DNA of 60,719 nucleotides from Negativicutes bacterium. Its GTDB lineage: Bacteria; Bacillota_C; Negativicutes; Sporomusales_B; JARLHX01. The position numbers and the translations under genes were made by a program. Shown one piece after another: positions 34,938-43,210 of this stretch (the first letter of the stretch is position 1; every line of letters begins with the position of its first letter). Location: positions 1 through 60,719 of the forward strand of contig JARLHY010000055.1 in NCBI GenBank assembly GCA_031292015.1, in the 5' to 3' direction. The notes beneath the pieces were generated by a model, which made no database searches, was not told the DNA's origin, and saw only the letters and a list, made by a program, of their open reading frames with translations.

Positions 34938-35168
34938 CTAAACAAGAACGGTGTGGGCCAGCCAGAAGAACAGCGAGAGGCCGGCGTAAAAAACGGCCAC
35001 CCGCCGGGCCAGCCGGGCCTCCCGGGTTCTGGCGCTGTGTTTGGCGAGCACGGCCGAAAGGCGCCAGGCGGCAGCCATAGTGGCCCACAGCACCAGCTGC
35101 AGTTCGTAGTTGGTGACATGAACCAGCAGGAAAGCGATCCGGTCCCAGAATGCATTCAGGTTCTCCAT
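34938..35168 (-). CDS. Small membrane protein of unknown function
   Basis: The 76-residue product has a very good AAAGGAG upstream of the ATG (35168) on the minus strand, which makes it credible despite its size. Two hydrophobic helices (LQLVLWATMAAAWRLSAVL and VAVFYAGLSLFFWLAHTVLV) are joined by a basic loop KHSARTREARLARR. I do not know the family. A forespore-type promoter precedes it, and it lies tail-to-tail with the gerC subunit, so a spore-membrane role is possible. Confidence 0.7.
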   Translation of the reverse strand: MENLNAFWDRIAFLLVHVTNYELQLVLWATMAAAWRLSAVLAKHSARTREARLARRVAVFYAGLSLFFWLAHTVLV

Positions 35169-35199
35169 CGGAATACTCCTTTGGACACAATATCGCCGT

Positions 35200-35229
35200 T
35201 AGTATAACGCGCGGAGTGGTAAGTGATAC
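35200..35229 (-). promoter_or_regulatory. Forespore-type promoter of the small membrane gene
   Basis: On the minus strand GTATC (35229-35225), 18 bp, TATACTA (35206-35200). One mismatch in each box; same geometry as the spoVT promoter. Confidence 0.5.
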
Positions 35230-35265
35230 CTTGACGCGGCAGGGCGTTGGCCTGCCGCTTTCCTG

Positions 35266-35294
35266 TACTATTCCCGCTGTGCTTGGCATATACA
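35266..35294 (+). promoter_or_regulatory. Sigma-E-like promoter of yabP
   Basis: TACTATT (35266-35272), 14 bp, CATATACA (35287-35294). A fair match to the sigma-E boxes with correct spacing; yabP is a sigma-E gene in B. subtilis. A GC-rich hairpin GCGGCAGG/CCTGCCGC (35236-35258) stands just upstream. Confidence 0.4.
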
Positions 35295-35325
35295 TCATTA
35301 GAGTACGTGCGCAGGAGGGAATAGC

Positions 35326-35607
35326 ATGTTGCCGGAGGATAAAACGCCGAAATGGCGCCACCAGTTAACCCTGATCGACCGGGAGGAACTCTCGGTGGAG
35401 GGAGTCGCCAACCTGGGCAGTTTCGACGAGCGGGAAATCGTGATGGAAACCGAGGGAGGCCTGCTGACCATCAAGGGCGAGGGACTCAATATCAAGCAGC
35501 TGAATCTGGAAAAAGGCAGTGTCAGTATCGACGGTACGGTAAAGAGCATCGTTTACGAAGACGAAGCAAGGCAAAAGAAAGGACTGCTGGAAAGGCTGCT
35601 GAAATAG
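35326..35607 (+). CDS. yabP: YabP, sporulation protein
   Basis: A 93-residue YabP/YqfC-family protein with the pattern RHQLTLIDREELSVEGVANL and LTIKGEGLNIKQLNLEKGSV. It is needed for normal spore assembly in the mother cell; the biochemical role is unknown. RBS AGGAGGG precedes the ATG. It begins the yabP-LT-yabQ-divIC run. Confidence 0.93.
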   Translation: MLPEDKTPKWRHQLTLIDREELSVEGVANLGSFDEREIVMETEGGLLTIKGEGLNIKQLNLEKGSVSIDGTVKSIVYEDEARQKKGLLERLLK

Positions 35608-35619
35608 GGGAGTGCTGGC

Positions 35620-36342
35620 TTGCGGCGCAAGTGGCGGTTGGTTTGGATATTGCTGTTGCTGTTGGCGGTCGAGGCCGCTGCCTACGGTGTTGCCGGGTTT
35701 GCCGCAGGCTACTGGCACAGAGCTGCGCGGCGGGAATTCAACGCCGCCGCGTCGGAGGGGCGGGAGATAGACAAGGTGCCCTATGCCGAAATAATCAACA
35801 ACGCCGCCCGGCATGAGGGAGTTAGCGCCAGGCTGGTGGCAAGTGTCATCCAGGCTGAGAGTTCGTTCCGGCCTCGCGCGGTGTCCAGTACCGGGGCGAT
35901 GGGATTGATGCAGATCATGCCGGCGACCTGGCGGGAAGTGAACGCCGAGCTCCGGCTTTGCGCCGGCCGGCATGACGGCGAGTGTTCCGCCGCCTGCTAT
36001 TTCGACCCTGAACTTAATATCCGGGTGGGAACGGCCTATCTCGGCCGGCTGGCCAAACGTTTCGGCGGCGACGTAACCCTGGCGGTGGCGGCTTATAACG
36101 CCGGGCCGGGGGCTGTACAGCGTTACGGCGGCATACCGCCTATTGGTGAAACCGAGGACTATGTTGAACAGGTAATGACAAACTGGTACGCGTTCGCCGG
36201 CCGGCCGGCCCCGTCATATAAGCTGGCAGCTCAGGAGTGTCAGAAGGTTAAAAGGACAGTGGGTTGGAGTTTTGCGGCAACGGCGGCTTTGACTGTCTGG
36301 ACGATAAGGCGGCTGAACCGCCGCTGGCGAAGGTGGCGGTGA
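35620..36342 (+). CDS. Lytic transglycosylase (SLT family), membrane anchored
   Basis: The 240-residue product starts at a TTG (35620, AGGGGAG upstream) 12 bp after yabP. N-terminal membrane anchor (residues 8-30), then a Slt/MltE-type domain: catalytic E80 in SVIQAESSFRPRAVSSTGAM, GLMQIMPATW, and AVAAYNAGPGAVQRYGG. It cleaves the glycan chains of peptidoglycan. B. subtilis has no such gene between yabP and yabQ, so its placement suggests use in cortex or engulfment. Two cysteine pairs near residues 119-130 (CAGRHDGECSAAC) are unusual for the family. Confidence 0.9.
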   Translation: MRRKWRLVWILLLLLAVEAAAYGVAGFAAGYWHRAARREFNAAASEGREIDKVPYAEIINNAARHEGVSARLVASVIQAESSFRPRAVSSTGAMGLMQIMPATWREVNAELRLCAGRHDGECSAACYFDPELNIRVGTAYLGRLAKRFGGDVTLAVAAYNAGPGAVQRYGGIPPIGETEDYVEQVMTNWYAFAGRPAPSYKLAAQECQKVKRTVGWSFAATAALTVWTIRRLNRRWRRWR

Positions 36343-36367
36343 CGGTGGACAAAGGGGTGGGGGGCGG

Positions 36368-36829
36368 ATGAATTACCCCGGGCAGATCGAGACGTTTTTC
36401 ATTACGGTGGTAACAGGCATGTTTTTGGGGGGCTTGTTTGATTTTTATCGCATTATGCGGGGATTATTCAAACCGCGCCGGGTCTTCACCTCGCTGGCTG
36501 ATTTATTGTACTGGCTGCTGGCCACGGTTATCGTCTTTGTCGCACTGCTGCTCGGTAATTGGGGCGAGATCAGGTTTTACGTGTTTTGCGGTTTGTTGGT
36601 GGGGCTGTTGTTATACTTTCGCTTCTTCAGCCGGCAAGTCATCCGCCTGCTCGTCGGTGTTATCCGCCTTGCGGCCAAGGCTTTTCGCGCGGTCAAGGTC
36701 ATTGTCGACCATACTTTGTTCAGACCGGCCGTCTTTTTACTGCGTCTGGTCCTGAGGCCGCTGCGATGGATCAGGAAAAAGCTGAAATTCAGGCCGCCGC
36801 CGCCGGATGAAATTATTCCGCCCCAGTAG
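36368..36829 (+). CDS. yabQ: YabQ, sporulation membrane protein
   Basis: A 153-residue protein with three or four helices. The start MNYPGQIETFFITVVTGMFL and GGLFDFYRIMRG are typical of YabQ, which is needed for spore cortex formation. It ends in a basic, proline-rich tail. It lies 25 bp after the transglycosylase and before divIC, as in B. subtilis. Confidence 0.9.
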   Translation: MNYPGQIETFFITVVTGMFLGGLFDFYRIMRGLFKPRRVFTSLADLLYWLLATVIVFVALLLGNWGEIRFYVFCGLLVGLLLYFRFFSRQVIRLLVGVIRLAAKAFRAVKVIVDHTLFRPAVFLLRLVLRPLRWIRKKLKFRPPPPDEIIPPQ

Positions 36830-36894
36830 CAAAAAGAAGGAATGCTTGCATATTAAGCGAATAAGGATGAGAGAAGATTGCTGGTGGTGAGGGT

Positions 36895-37182
36895 ATGGCG
36901 TCTGGCCGCAAATTTCGCGTCAAATGGTTTCGGCTGGCGGTCATGATGACTGTCGGCTACTGTCTTTATGTTCTGGCAGGTCAACAACTGGAGCTCAACG
37001 CCGTCAACCGCGAGGCGGAGGCCACCCGGGGCCGGGTGGAGCAGCTGAAGCAGTTGAATAAGTCCTATGCTGAGGAAAAAGTCCGTCTTTCCACCCCTGC
37101 TTATGTCGAAAGGCTGGCCAGGGATGAACTTGGACTGGCGAAACCGGGGGAAGTCCCTTACGTTCCGGCCGAAAAAAAATAA
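36895..37182 (+). CDS. divIC: DivIC/FtsB septum protein
   Basis: A 95-residue bitopic protein: basic N-terminus, one membrane helix (about 12-28), coiled coil (LNAVNREAEATRGRVEQLKQ), and the conserved ERLARDELGLAKPGEVPY near the C-terminus. It acts with FtsL and DivIB in the divisome. ATG at 36895 behind GGTGAGGGT. Position after yabQ matches the Bacillus order. Confidence 0.92.
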   Translation: MASGRKFRVKWFRLAVMMTVGYCLYVLAGQQLELNAVNREAEATRGRVEQLKQLNKSYAEEKVRLSTPAYVERLARDELGLAKPGEVPYVPAEKK

Positions 37183-37198
37183 ACGCCGCGGGTCTTTC

Positions 37199-37228
37199 TT
37201 GACACCTTTTCCGCGTCGAGAGTATAAT
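37199..37228 (+). promoter_or_regulatory. Sigma-A promoter of yabR
   Basis: TTGACA (37199-37204), 18 bp, TATAAT (37223-37228). Both boxes are perfect. Confidence 0.85.
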
Positions 37229-37261
37229 ATGGTTGCACAACACAGTTTTTAAGGAGGAAAT

Positions 37262-37684
37262 TTGATTAGTATGTCCATTCAAGTTGGCAGTGTGGTAGAA
37301 GGAGTTGTGACAGGCATCACCAACTTCGGTGCTTTCGTTGAACTGCCGGGAGGAAAAGTTGGTCTTATCCATATTTCCGAGGTTGCCGACGTTTATGTGC
37401 GTGATGTCAAGGACTTTCTGAAAGAACAAGACAAAGTCAAGGTGAAGGTCCTGTCGGTCGACGAGCGCGGTAAAATCGGCCTGTCCATTAAACAACTCCA
37501 GGAACCCAGTACCAGAAGGCCCCCTGCCAATGAAGGCCGCCGTCCCAGCCGGTTTACTCCATCGCCAACCTTTGAGGACAAACTGACCAAATTCCTAAAA
37601 GACAGTGACGAACGGTTAACTGACCTGAAACGGAACACCGAGTCCAAGCGCGGTGGCCGCGGCGCCGCCCGCCGGGCTGAATAG
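37262..37684 (+). CDS. yabR: S1-domain RNA-binding protein (YabR)
   Basis: One S1 domain fills residues 1-75: MSIQVGSVVEGVVTGITNFG, AFVELPGGKVGLIHISEVAD and GKIGLSIKQLQ. The C-terminal half is a basic, low-complexity tail (RRPPANEGRRPSRF, KRGGRGAARRAE). It probably binds RNA or ribosomes; B. subtilis YabR occupies the same place before spoIIE. The start is uncertain: TTG 37262 is 4 bp from AAGGAGG, while ATG 37271, which fits homologues better, is 13 bp away. Own sigma-A promoter and terminator. Confidence 0.9.
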   Translation: MISMSIQVGSVVEGVVTGITNFGAFVELPGGKVGLIHISEVADVYVRDVKDFLKEQDKVKVKVLSVDERGKIGLSIKQLQEPSTRRPPANEGRRPSRFTPSPTFEDKLTKFLKDSDERLTDLKRNTESKRGGRGAARRAE

Positions 37685-37703
37685 AATAGATCGAACGATT
37701 AAG

Positions 37704-37729
37704 GAGCATCCGGCGGATGCTCTTTTTTT
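37704..37729 (+). terminator. yabR terminator
   Basis: GAGCATCC (37704-37711), loop GGC, GGATGCTC (37715-37722), seven T. Confidence 0.93.
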
Positions 37730-37800
37730 GTTGAGAGATTCAGGCCGTTGGCCCACCCGGCAGACAAAAACCGCCTTCAGGGTGGGGCTGCCGGGCCGGA
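37730..37800 (+). repeat. Truncated mosaic repeat (copy F)
   Basis: GTTGAGAGATTCAGGCCGTT directly after the yabR terminator matches the left end of copies A-C. It then departs into a separate imperfect palindrome (CACCCGGCAG...CTGCCGGG). No right-hand terminator copy is seen. Confidence 0.5.
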
Positions 37801-37843
37801 TTACTGATGAATTTAAGAATTCTTCGCGGCTTTAGTGAATTCA

Positions 37844-37908
37844 TGTCGGATTTTTTTGCCTTGCACCGACTCGGTTAGACAGTATACAAGGGGATGTTTA
37901 TGTAAAAT
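37844..37908 (+). promoter_or_regulatory. Spo0A-type promoter of spoIIE
   Basis: TAGACA (37876-37881) and TAAAAT (37903-37908) are 21 bp apart, the atypical long spacing known for Spo0A-activated sigma-A promoters such as spoIIE and spoIIG. TGTCGGA (37844-37850) resembles the 0A box TGTCGAA with one change. A second -10-like TATTAT follows at 37911. Confidence 0.5.
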
Positions 37909-37939
37909 GATATTATAGTCTATCCGAGGGGTGGAAAAA

Positions 37940-40363
37940 ATGCCGAAAGGAACAAGCGATTCTTTTCCGGACGGCGGCATGCCTGCGGCTTCGCCGCAAG
38001 GCCGGCCCGGCGGGCCGAGCGGCTGGAGCGGTTTGGCCGCTTGGCGGCGTTCGCTGTTGTCGCTGACCGTGGGCCGGGAAGCCTGGCTTATTAACAGCCT
38101 TGCTTTTTTTCTTGGCCGGGTCTCGCTGATGGGGGAACTGGCTCCTTTCGGGCTGGCTTTTTTTGCTGCGGTGGCTCAGGTGTCGAGAAAGCAGGCGCCC
38201 GGAGCCGCGGTTTGGAGCCTTCTCGGACTGCTGTCCGTGGGGCGCTATGTTGACACCGGATTGGATATTTTTGCGATTTTGCTATATTTTCTGCTGCTGG
38301 ACAAGCCGGACGGGCGGGAGAACAGACCGCAGATGGCGCCGCTGATGCTGTTTGCCGCGGTGGTTGTGGCCGGCGCGCCGCTGCTGCTGTGGCAGGCCGC
38401 AACTCTATATCAGGTGCTGCTTACGCTGTTTGGTGCCTTGATCGGCATTGCCCTGGCCTACATCTTTATGCCCGGGGTAAAGATTCTTGTCACCAAGCGG
38501 CCGGCGACAAGTGAAATGACGATGTGTCTGGCTATTGTCCTGGCGGCGTCGGTAGCCGGGGTGGGACAGGTCGCGGTGGAAGGCCTCAGTTTGCGCAACA
38601 TTGCCGGGAACTTCACCGTAATGTCGCTGGCTCTGGCCGGCGGGGCGGGACTGGGAACGTCAATGGGCGTGGTTGTGGGAATGGCGGTCGGGCTGGCTGA
38701 CAGCAGCGCCGTCGCGCAGATCATTTTTTACGCTATTGCCGGATTGTTGGCCGGCGCCTTTCGCTCTCTCGGCAAATTTGCCGTTATCCTTGGCTTCATG
38801 CTCGGCAGTATGATCACAGTGCTGCACTTCAGCCAAACCGGCGAGCTTGTTACGGTACTTGTGGAAAGCGCGGCCGCGGCAGTTTTGTTGCTGGTCATAC
38901 CGCTGGATTGGTTCCGGCGGTGGAACGTCAACCTGCAGGAAACGAAAAACGGGCCCGGTCCACAAGAACCGGTTATTGGCGACACCGTAGATAAACTGAC
39001 CAGTGTGGCCGAGATCTTCGGCAGTTTGGCCGCGGCTTCCGCCACGGCGGCGGTCGCAGCCGGCGGCAGGATTCGAGAAATGGAGACAGTCCGGATGTTG
39101 TCGGCTGTCGGCGGGCAGGTTTGCGGTCCGTGCCCGCGGCGCACAGGCTGCTGGGAACACGATTTCGCCCGTACCCATCAGGCAATGCTTGATGCCCTGG
39201 CGGCAGCCGAAGAGACAAGCCTGACGGAAGACGGCCTGCCAAAGCCGCTGCGGGAAAGCTGCCGACAGAAGAGTGAACTGGCAAAGACCATCAATTCCGT
39301 GGCCCAGTACAACCGGACCTGTTCCTTCTGGCAAAAGAAGTTCGCGGCTACAAGGCAGACGTTGACAGAGCAGTTGCAAGCCCTCAGCGGCATCATCGGC
39401 GCTCTGGCCGGCTCTTTGGGCCAACAGCCCTTCAGCACGGAAAACCTGGCGGCAGCCCTCACCAAAGAAGCCGCCCTTGCCGGTTGCCCGGTGGACGAGA
39501 TCCAGGTAAACTGGCGGAAAAGGTCGATCACCATCAAGGCAGGCAAATCTTCCTGCCAGGAAACACGGGAATGCTCCGACATTATTCTGCCGCTGGCCGC
39601 CAGGCTGCTGGGCCGGAAATTGACGCTGAATGCGCAGTGCGCCGAGAATCGGCCCGACGAAACCTGCCGCCTTGTTTTAACCGTCGCCGACGGCTACCGG
39701 GTCCAGACCGGCACCGCCAGTGTCGCCAAAGAACCCCAGGATATCTGTGGCGATACTTTCGCCATCTTGCCGGTTGGCCGGGATAAGGTGGCGCTGATTC
39801 TCAGTGACGGCATGGGCAGCGGCAGTCAGGCCGCCGGCGAAAGTTCCATAACGGTGGAGTACCTGGGAAAGCTGCTGAGCGCCGGGTTTGCCGCCGAGGT
39901 TGCGGTCAAGACGGTAAATGATATGCTGCTGTTGAAAGAGCCGGAAGAAAGTTTTGCCACACTGGATATCGCGATGATTGACACCTGCGCGGGGGAAGTG
40001 GAATTCCTCAAAGTCGGCTCGGCGCCAAGTTATATCAAGCGGGTCCACGAGGTGGCGACAATCAAATCGGCTGCCCTTCCGGTCGGGATTCTCCAGCAGC
40101 TTGAGCTTGAGCCGGTAAAGTGGCTGATGGCCCCTGGCGACATCATCGTGATGGTAAGCGACGGAATTATTGATTCGCCCTGCCGGAGAGGCGACCGCGA
40201 ACCTTGGTTGGTGAATTTTCTGCGCCGGTCCGCCACTGCCGATCCGCAGGAACTGGCTGATCAGATCTTGCGTCAGGCGCTGAACCTGGCCCCGTATGGA
40301 ATAACGGACGATATGACGGTCCTGGTCGCCCAGGTCACTCCGCGACCGGGTTCGGAGCAATAA
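37940..40363 (+). CDS. spoIIE: SpoIIE, sporulation phosphatase
   Basis: A protein of 807 residues from the ATG at 37940 (GAGGGGTGG upstream; GTG 37931 in frame). About ten N-terminal helices (45-320), a central FtsZ-binding/oligomerising region with a cysteine-rich stretch CGPCPRRTGCW, and a C-terminal PP2C domain with CGDTFAILPVGRDKVALILS, DGMGSGSQAAGESS and VSDGIIDSP. It dephosphorylates SpoIIAA to free sigma-F in the forespore and helps polar septation. Location after yabR matches B. subtilis. Complete and unbroken. Confidence 0.96.
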   Translation: MPKGTSDSFPDGGMPAASPQGRPGGPSGWSGLAAWRRSLLSLTVGREAWLINSLAFFLGRVSLMGELAPFGLAFFAAVAQVSRKQAPGAAVWSLLGLLSVGRYVDTGLDIFAILLYFLLLDKPDGRENRPQMAPLMLFAAVVVAGAPLLLWQAATLYQVLLTLFGALIGIALAYIFMPGVKILVTKRPATSEMTMCLAIVLAASVAGVGQVAVEGLSLRNIAGNFTVMSLALAGGAGLGTSMGVVVGMAVGLADSSAVAQIIFYAIAGLLAGAFRSLGKFAVILGFMLGSMITVLHFSQTGELVTVLVESAAAAVLLLVIPLDWFRRWNVNLQETKNGPGPQEPVIGDTVDKLTSVAEIFGSLAAASATAAVAAGGRIREMETVRMLSAVGGQVCGPCPRRTGCWEHDFARTHQAMLDALAAAEETSLTEDGLPKPLRESCRQKSELAKTINSVAQYNRTCSFWQKKFAATRQTLTEQLQALSGIIGALAGSLGQQPFSTENLAAALTKEAALAGCPVDEIQVNWRKRSITIKAGKSSCQETRECSDIILPLAARLLGRKLTLNAQCAENRPDETCRLVLTVADGYRVQTGTASVAKEPQDICGDTFAILPVGRDKVALILSDGMGSGSQAAGESSITVEYLGKLLSAGFAAEVAVKTVNDMLLLKEPEESFATLDIAMIDTCAGEVEFLKVGSAPSYIKRVHEVATIKSAALPVGILQQLELEPVKWLMAPGDIIVMVSDGIIDSPCRRGDREPWLVNFLRRSATADPQELADQILRQALNLAPYGITDDMTVLVAQVTPRPGSEQ

Positions 40364-40409
40364 AGAGCCTTGCGCCGCAGACCGGCGTGAGGATGCTCAC
40401 CGAGTTTAC

Positions 40410-40436
40410 AGGCGGCAATGTGCCGCCTTTTTGTTT
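40410..40436 (+). terminator. spoIIE terminator
   Basis: AGGCGGCA (40410-40417), loop ATG, TGCCGCCT (40421-40428), then TTTTGTTTG. Confidence 0.9.
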
Positions 40437-40592
40437 GTCGCCGGTCACTGTCAGGCGGACCTTTCCGGCAGCTTCAACTTATTTGACTAAAAAAATGGGC
40501 TGAGGAAAGACTATGCTAACGATATAATGTAGCAGGAAATCGACCGGCGGCAAGAGAAAGTAGGCTTAAGGACTGACGAAGGAAGTGGGCCG

Positions 40593-41360
40593 GTGGCTGC
40601 TATCCAGTTGGAGGACATCATGACGTTGACGGTCTCGGCTGGTGAGATTATGCTCAAAAATGGGGCCGAAACGTCACGGGTCGAGGAGACCATGGAGCAT
40701 ATCGCCCGGGCCTGTGGCGCCGTCAAGGCGGAAAGTTTCGTCATTCCCACCGGGGTATTTCTCACGGTGGCCGATGCCTCAGGACGGTCGCTGACTACTA
40801 TGCGGCGGGTAAAGGACCGGACCATCAATCTGGACCGAATCGCCAAGGTCAACGAATTGTCCCGCCGATTGGCCGACAATCGCCTGGATTATAACGAAGC
40901 CAGCGCGCTGCTGGAGGGCATCGCCAAGGAACGGACCGGTTTTTCCCTGTTGCCTTCGACGGTGGCTTCAGGTCTTGTCGGCGGCGGATTCGCGTTATTG
41001 CAAGACGGCGGCGTCGGGGAAATTGGAGCCGCTTTTTGCGGCGCGGCGGCAGTGCGGTATATCGCCCATGTCATATCAAGGCTGCAGGGGGTGCGGTTCA
41101 CCTTCGAGTTTCTCGGCGGGCTGGCGGCCGCTCTGGTCGGGGTTGTGGTTCACTCCGTCTGGCCGCAGCTTAGCCGGGATATCATCATCGTCGGCGGATT
41201 GATGCCGCTGGTGCCGGGTGTGGCCATAACCAACGCCATCCGGGACGTGATCGCCGGCGATCTTCTCAGCGGGTTGTCCCGCGGGCTGGAGGCGGCGCTC
41301 ACGGCTGTGGCTGTGGCGATGGGTGTGGTGATCGTTCTGGCGATTCATACGGTGAGGTGA
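40593..41360 (+). CDS. ThrE-type threonine/serine exporter, large subunit
   Basis: The 255-residue product has a soluble N-terminal part (AGEIMLKNGAETSRVEETM, ESFVIPTGVFLTV) followed by five helices, matching the N-terminal half (DUF1212) of ThrE. The second half is the next gene, so the exporter is split as in E. coli YjjP/YjjB. Substrate (threonine, serine or another small acid) is not certain. GTG start at 40593 with AAGGAAGTG. A TATAAT stands at 40523 but no clear -35. Confidence 0.88.
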   Translation: MAAIQLEDIMTLTVSAGEIMLKNGAETSRVEETMEHIARACGAVKAESFVIPTGVFLTVADASGRSLTTMRRVKDRTINLDRIAKVNELSRRLADNRLDYNEASALLEGIAKERTGFSLLPSTVASGLVGGGFALLQDGGVGEIGAAFCGAAAVRYIAHVISRLQGVRFTFEFLGGLAAALVGVVVHSVWPQLSRDIIIVGGLMPLVPGVAITNAIRDVIAGDLLSGLSRGLEAALTAVAVAMGVVIVLAIHTVR

Positions 41361-41367
41361 CAAAGTT

Positions 41368-41826
41368 ATGCTGGGACTCAAAATCGCTGCCGTATTTATC
41401 ATGGGGGCGGCCATCGGGATTTTGTACCGGATCCCGCGGAGTGTGCTGCTGTACGCCAGTTTTAACGGGACGATCGCCTGGCTGGTGATTTATTTTCTGA
41501 TGCAGGCCGGAACCAACGTCGTAGCCGCCAGCTTTGTCAGCGCCCTCATTATCGGTGCGTTGGCCGAAATGCTGGCCCGGGCCCTGCGTAAACCGGCCAC
41601 GGTATTCATCATCCCCGGATTTATTCCGCTTGTTCCCGGCCGGGAAGCCTTTACCACCATGCAGCTGCTGGTGGAAGGGCGACAGCTGGACGCCCTGTCC
41701 ATGGGCGCTCAGACTCTGTTTACGGCCGGAGCCATTGCCTTTGGAATTTTTGTCAGTATTACCGCCTATCGCCTGATGGTTACCTATAAATTGAAAAGCG
41801 GGATTCAGCATGTTGATGAAAGTTAG
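41368..41826 (+). CDS. ThrE-type exporter, small subunit
   Basis: A 152-residue protein with four or five helices, matching the C-terminal half of ThrE (DUF3815): IPRSVLLYASFNGTIAWL, VFIIPGFIPLVPGREAFTTM. Seven bp after the large subunit. Its last 17 bases overlap the tilS start, so the three genes are translated together. Confidence 0.87.
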   Translation: MLGLKIAAVFIMGAAIGILYRIPRSVLLYASFNGTIAWLVIYFLMQAGTNVVAASFVSALIIGALAEMLARALRKPATVFIIPGFIPLVPGREAFTTMQLLVEGRQLDALSMGAQTLFTAGAIAFGIFVSITAYRLMVTYKLKSGIQHVDES

Positions 41827-43210
41827 GGACTGGATCCAGCGTCAGCGGCTCATCGGCCCTGGTGATAAAATCGTGGCCGCCTGTTCCGGCGGTCCGGATT
41901 CGCTGGCTCTTGTCCATATCCTCAGCCGGCTGGCGCCGGAGTGGGGGTTTACTCTGGCGGTGGCCCATGTCAATCATATGTTCCGGGGGGCAGAGTCTGA
42001 GGCCGACGCGGCCTTTGTCGGCGAGTTTTGCGCCAGCCAGGGACTGGTATTGTATCAAACCGCCCTCGACGTTCCGGCCTTTATTGACAGCACCGGCCGT
42101 TCGCCCGAGGACGCCGCCCGGGTTTTACGCTACCGCTACCTGCGGCAGGTCGCCGCCGGCCTGGGCGGGGCCAAAATCGCCACCGGGCATCACCGGGACG
42201 ATCAGGCCGAAACCGTTTTGCTGAATCTGCTGCGGGGCGCAGGCAGCGCCGGCCTGTCCGGGATGAAGCCGGCTGACGGCGATATCATTCGGCCGCTCCT
42301 GGACAGCACCCGGGCTGAGATCGAGGCCTATTGCGCCGAAAACGGCCTCCAGCCGCGGCTCGACAGTTCCAACCTGAGCCTCGACTACTTGCGCAATTAT
42401 CTGCGGATCCAGCTTATGCCGCAGTTGAAGGCGAGAGTCAATGCCAATATTACCGAAACGCTTTGCCGCACCGCCCGGCTGATGGGTGACGAGCACGGAT
42501 TTCTCGCCGAACATGCTGCTAGTCTTGCGCCGGACATGCTCCGGCAGGACGAGGCTGATGTTTCCATCGACTGCCGGCGGCTGAATGTTCTCCATGTTGC
42601 CCTGCGCCGGGAAATATTCCGGCAGACCATCGCAAAAAAACGGGGTGACCTGAAAGGAATAACCTTTCTCCATGTGGAAAGATTGGTAGAACTGTCTGCG
42701 AACAGGACGGTCGGCAGAGTCGTCGAATTGCCGGGCGGGCTTGTTGCCCGCCGGGGTTATGATTGGGTGACTATCGGGACGGCGGCTGTTTTGATGCCTT
42801 CGCCGCGTATCGGGTCGCCGGGAATCGAACTGATAATACCCGGTACTACAACCGTGCCGGTATTGAACCTGGCGGTTACCGCGCGGCTGCTGCCGCGCCG
42901 CCCCAGTGAGGTGCCGGAGCGGAGCGCCCTTTTTGACTGGCGGCAGCTTGAGCCGCCGATATTTATCAGGACCCGGATCGAGGGGGACAGGTTCTGGCCC
43001 GCCGGCGCACCGGGCAACAAGAAACTCAAAGATTTTTTGATTGATGCTAAGGTGCCGCAGCAGGAGCGTGACCGAATTCCGCTTGTTTGCGATGGGCAGG
43101 GGATCGTCTGGGTGGGCGGCTACCGCCAGGCTCAGCGGGTCAAACCGGGAGATTCGACACAGTGCTTTTTGCAGCTCAACATTACAGCAGGAGGATTGAC
43201 GAGTGATTGA
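41810..43210 (+). CDS. tilS: TilS, tRNA(Ile)-lysidine synthase
   Basis: The 466-residue product has an N-terminal PP-loop ATPase domain with ACSGGPDSLALVHIL (residues 22-36), AHVNHMFRGAESEAD and GHHRDDQAETVLLNLLRG, then the TilS C-terminal domains. It converts the wobble cytidine of the AUA-reading isoleucine tRNA to lysidine, an essential step. ATG at 41810 or 41816. It precedes hpt and ftsH as in most Firmicutes and overlaps hpt by eight bases. Confidence 0.95.
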   Translation: MLMKVRDWIQRQRLIGPGDKIVAACSGGPDSLALVHILSRLAPEWGFTLAVAHVNHMFRGAESEADAAFVGEFCASQGLVLYQTALDVPAFIDSTGRSPEDAARVLRYRYLRQVAAGLGGAKIATGHHRDDQAETVLLNLLRGAGSAGLSGMKPADGDIIRPLLDSTRAEIEAYCAENGLQPRLDSSNLSLDYLRNYLRIQLMPQLKARVNANITETLCRTARLMGDEHGFLAEHAASLAPDMLRQDEADVSIDCRRLNVLHVALRREIFRQTIAKKRGDLKGITFLHVERLVELSANRTVGRVVELPGGLVARRGYDWVTIGTAAVLMPSPRIGSPGIELIIPGTTTVPVLNLAVTARLLPRRPSEVPERSALFDWRQLEPPIFIRTRIEGDRFWPAGAPGNKKLKDFLIDAKVPQQERDRIPLVCDGQGIVWVGGYRQAQRVKPGDSTQCFLQLNITAGGLTSD

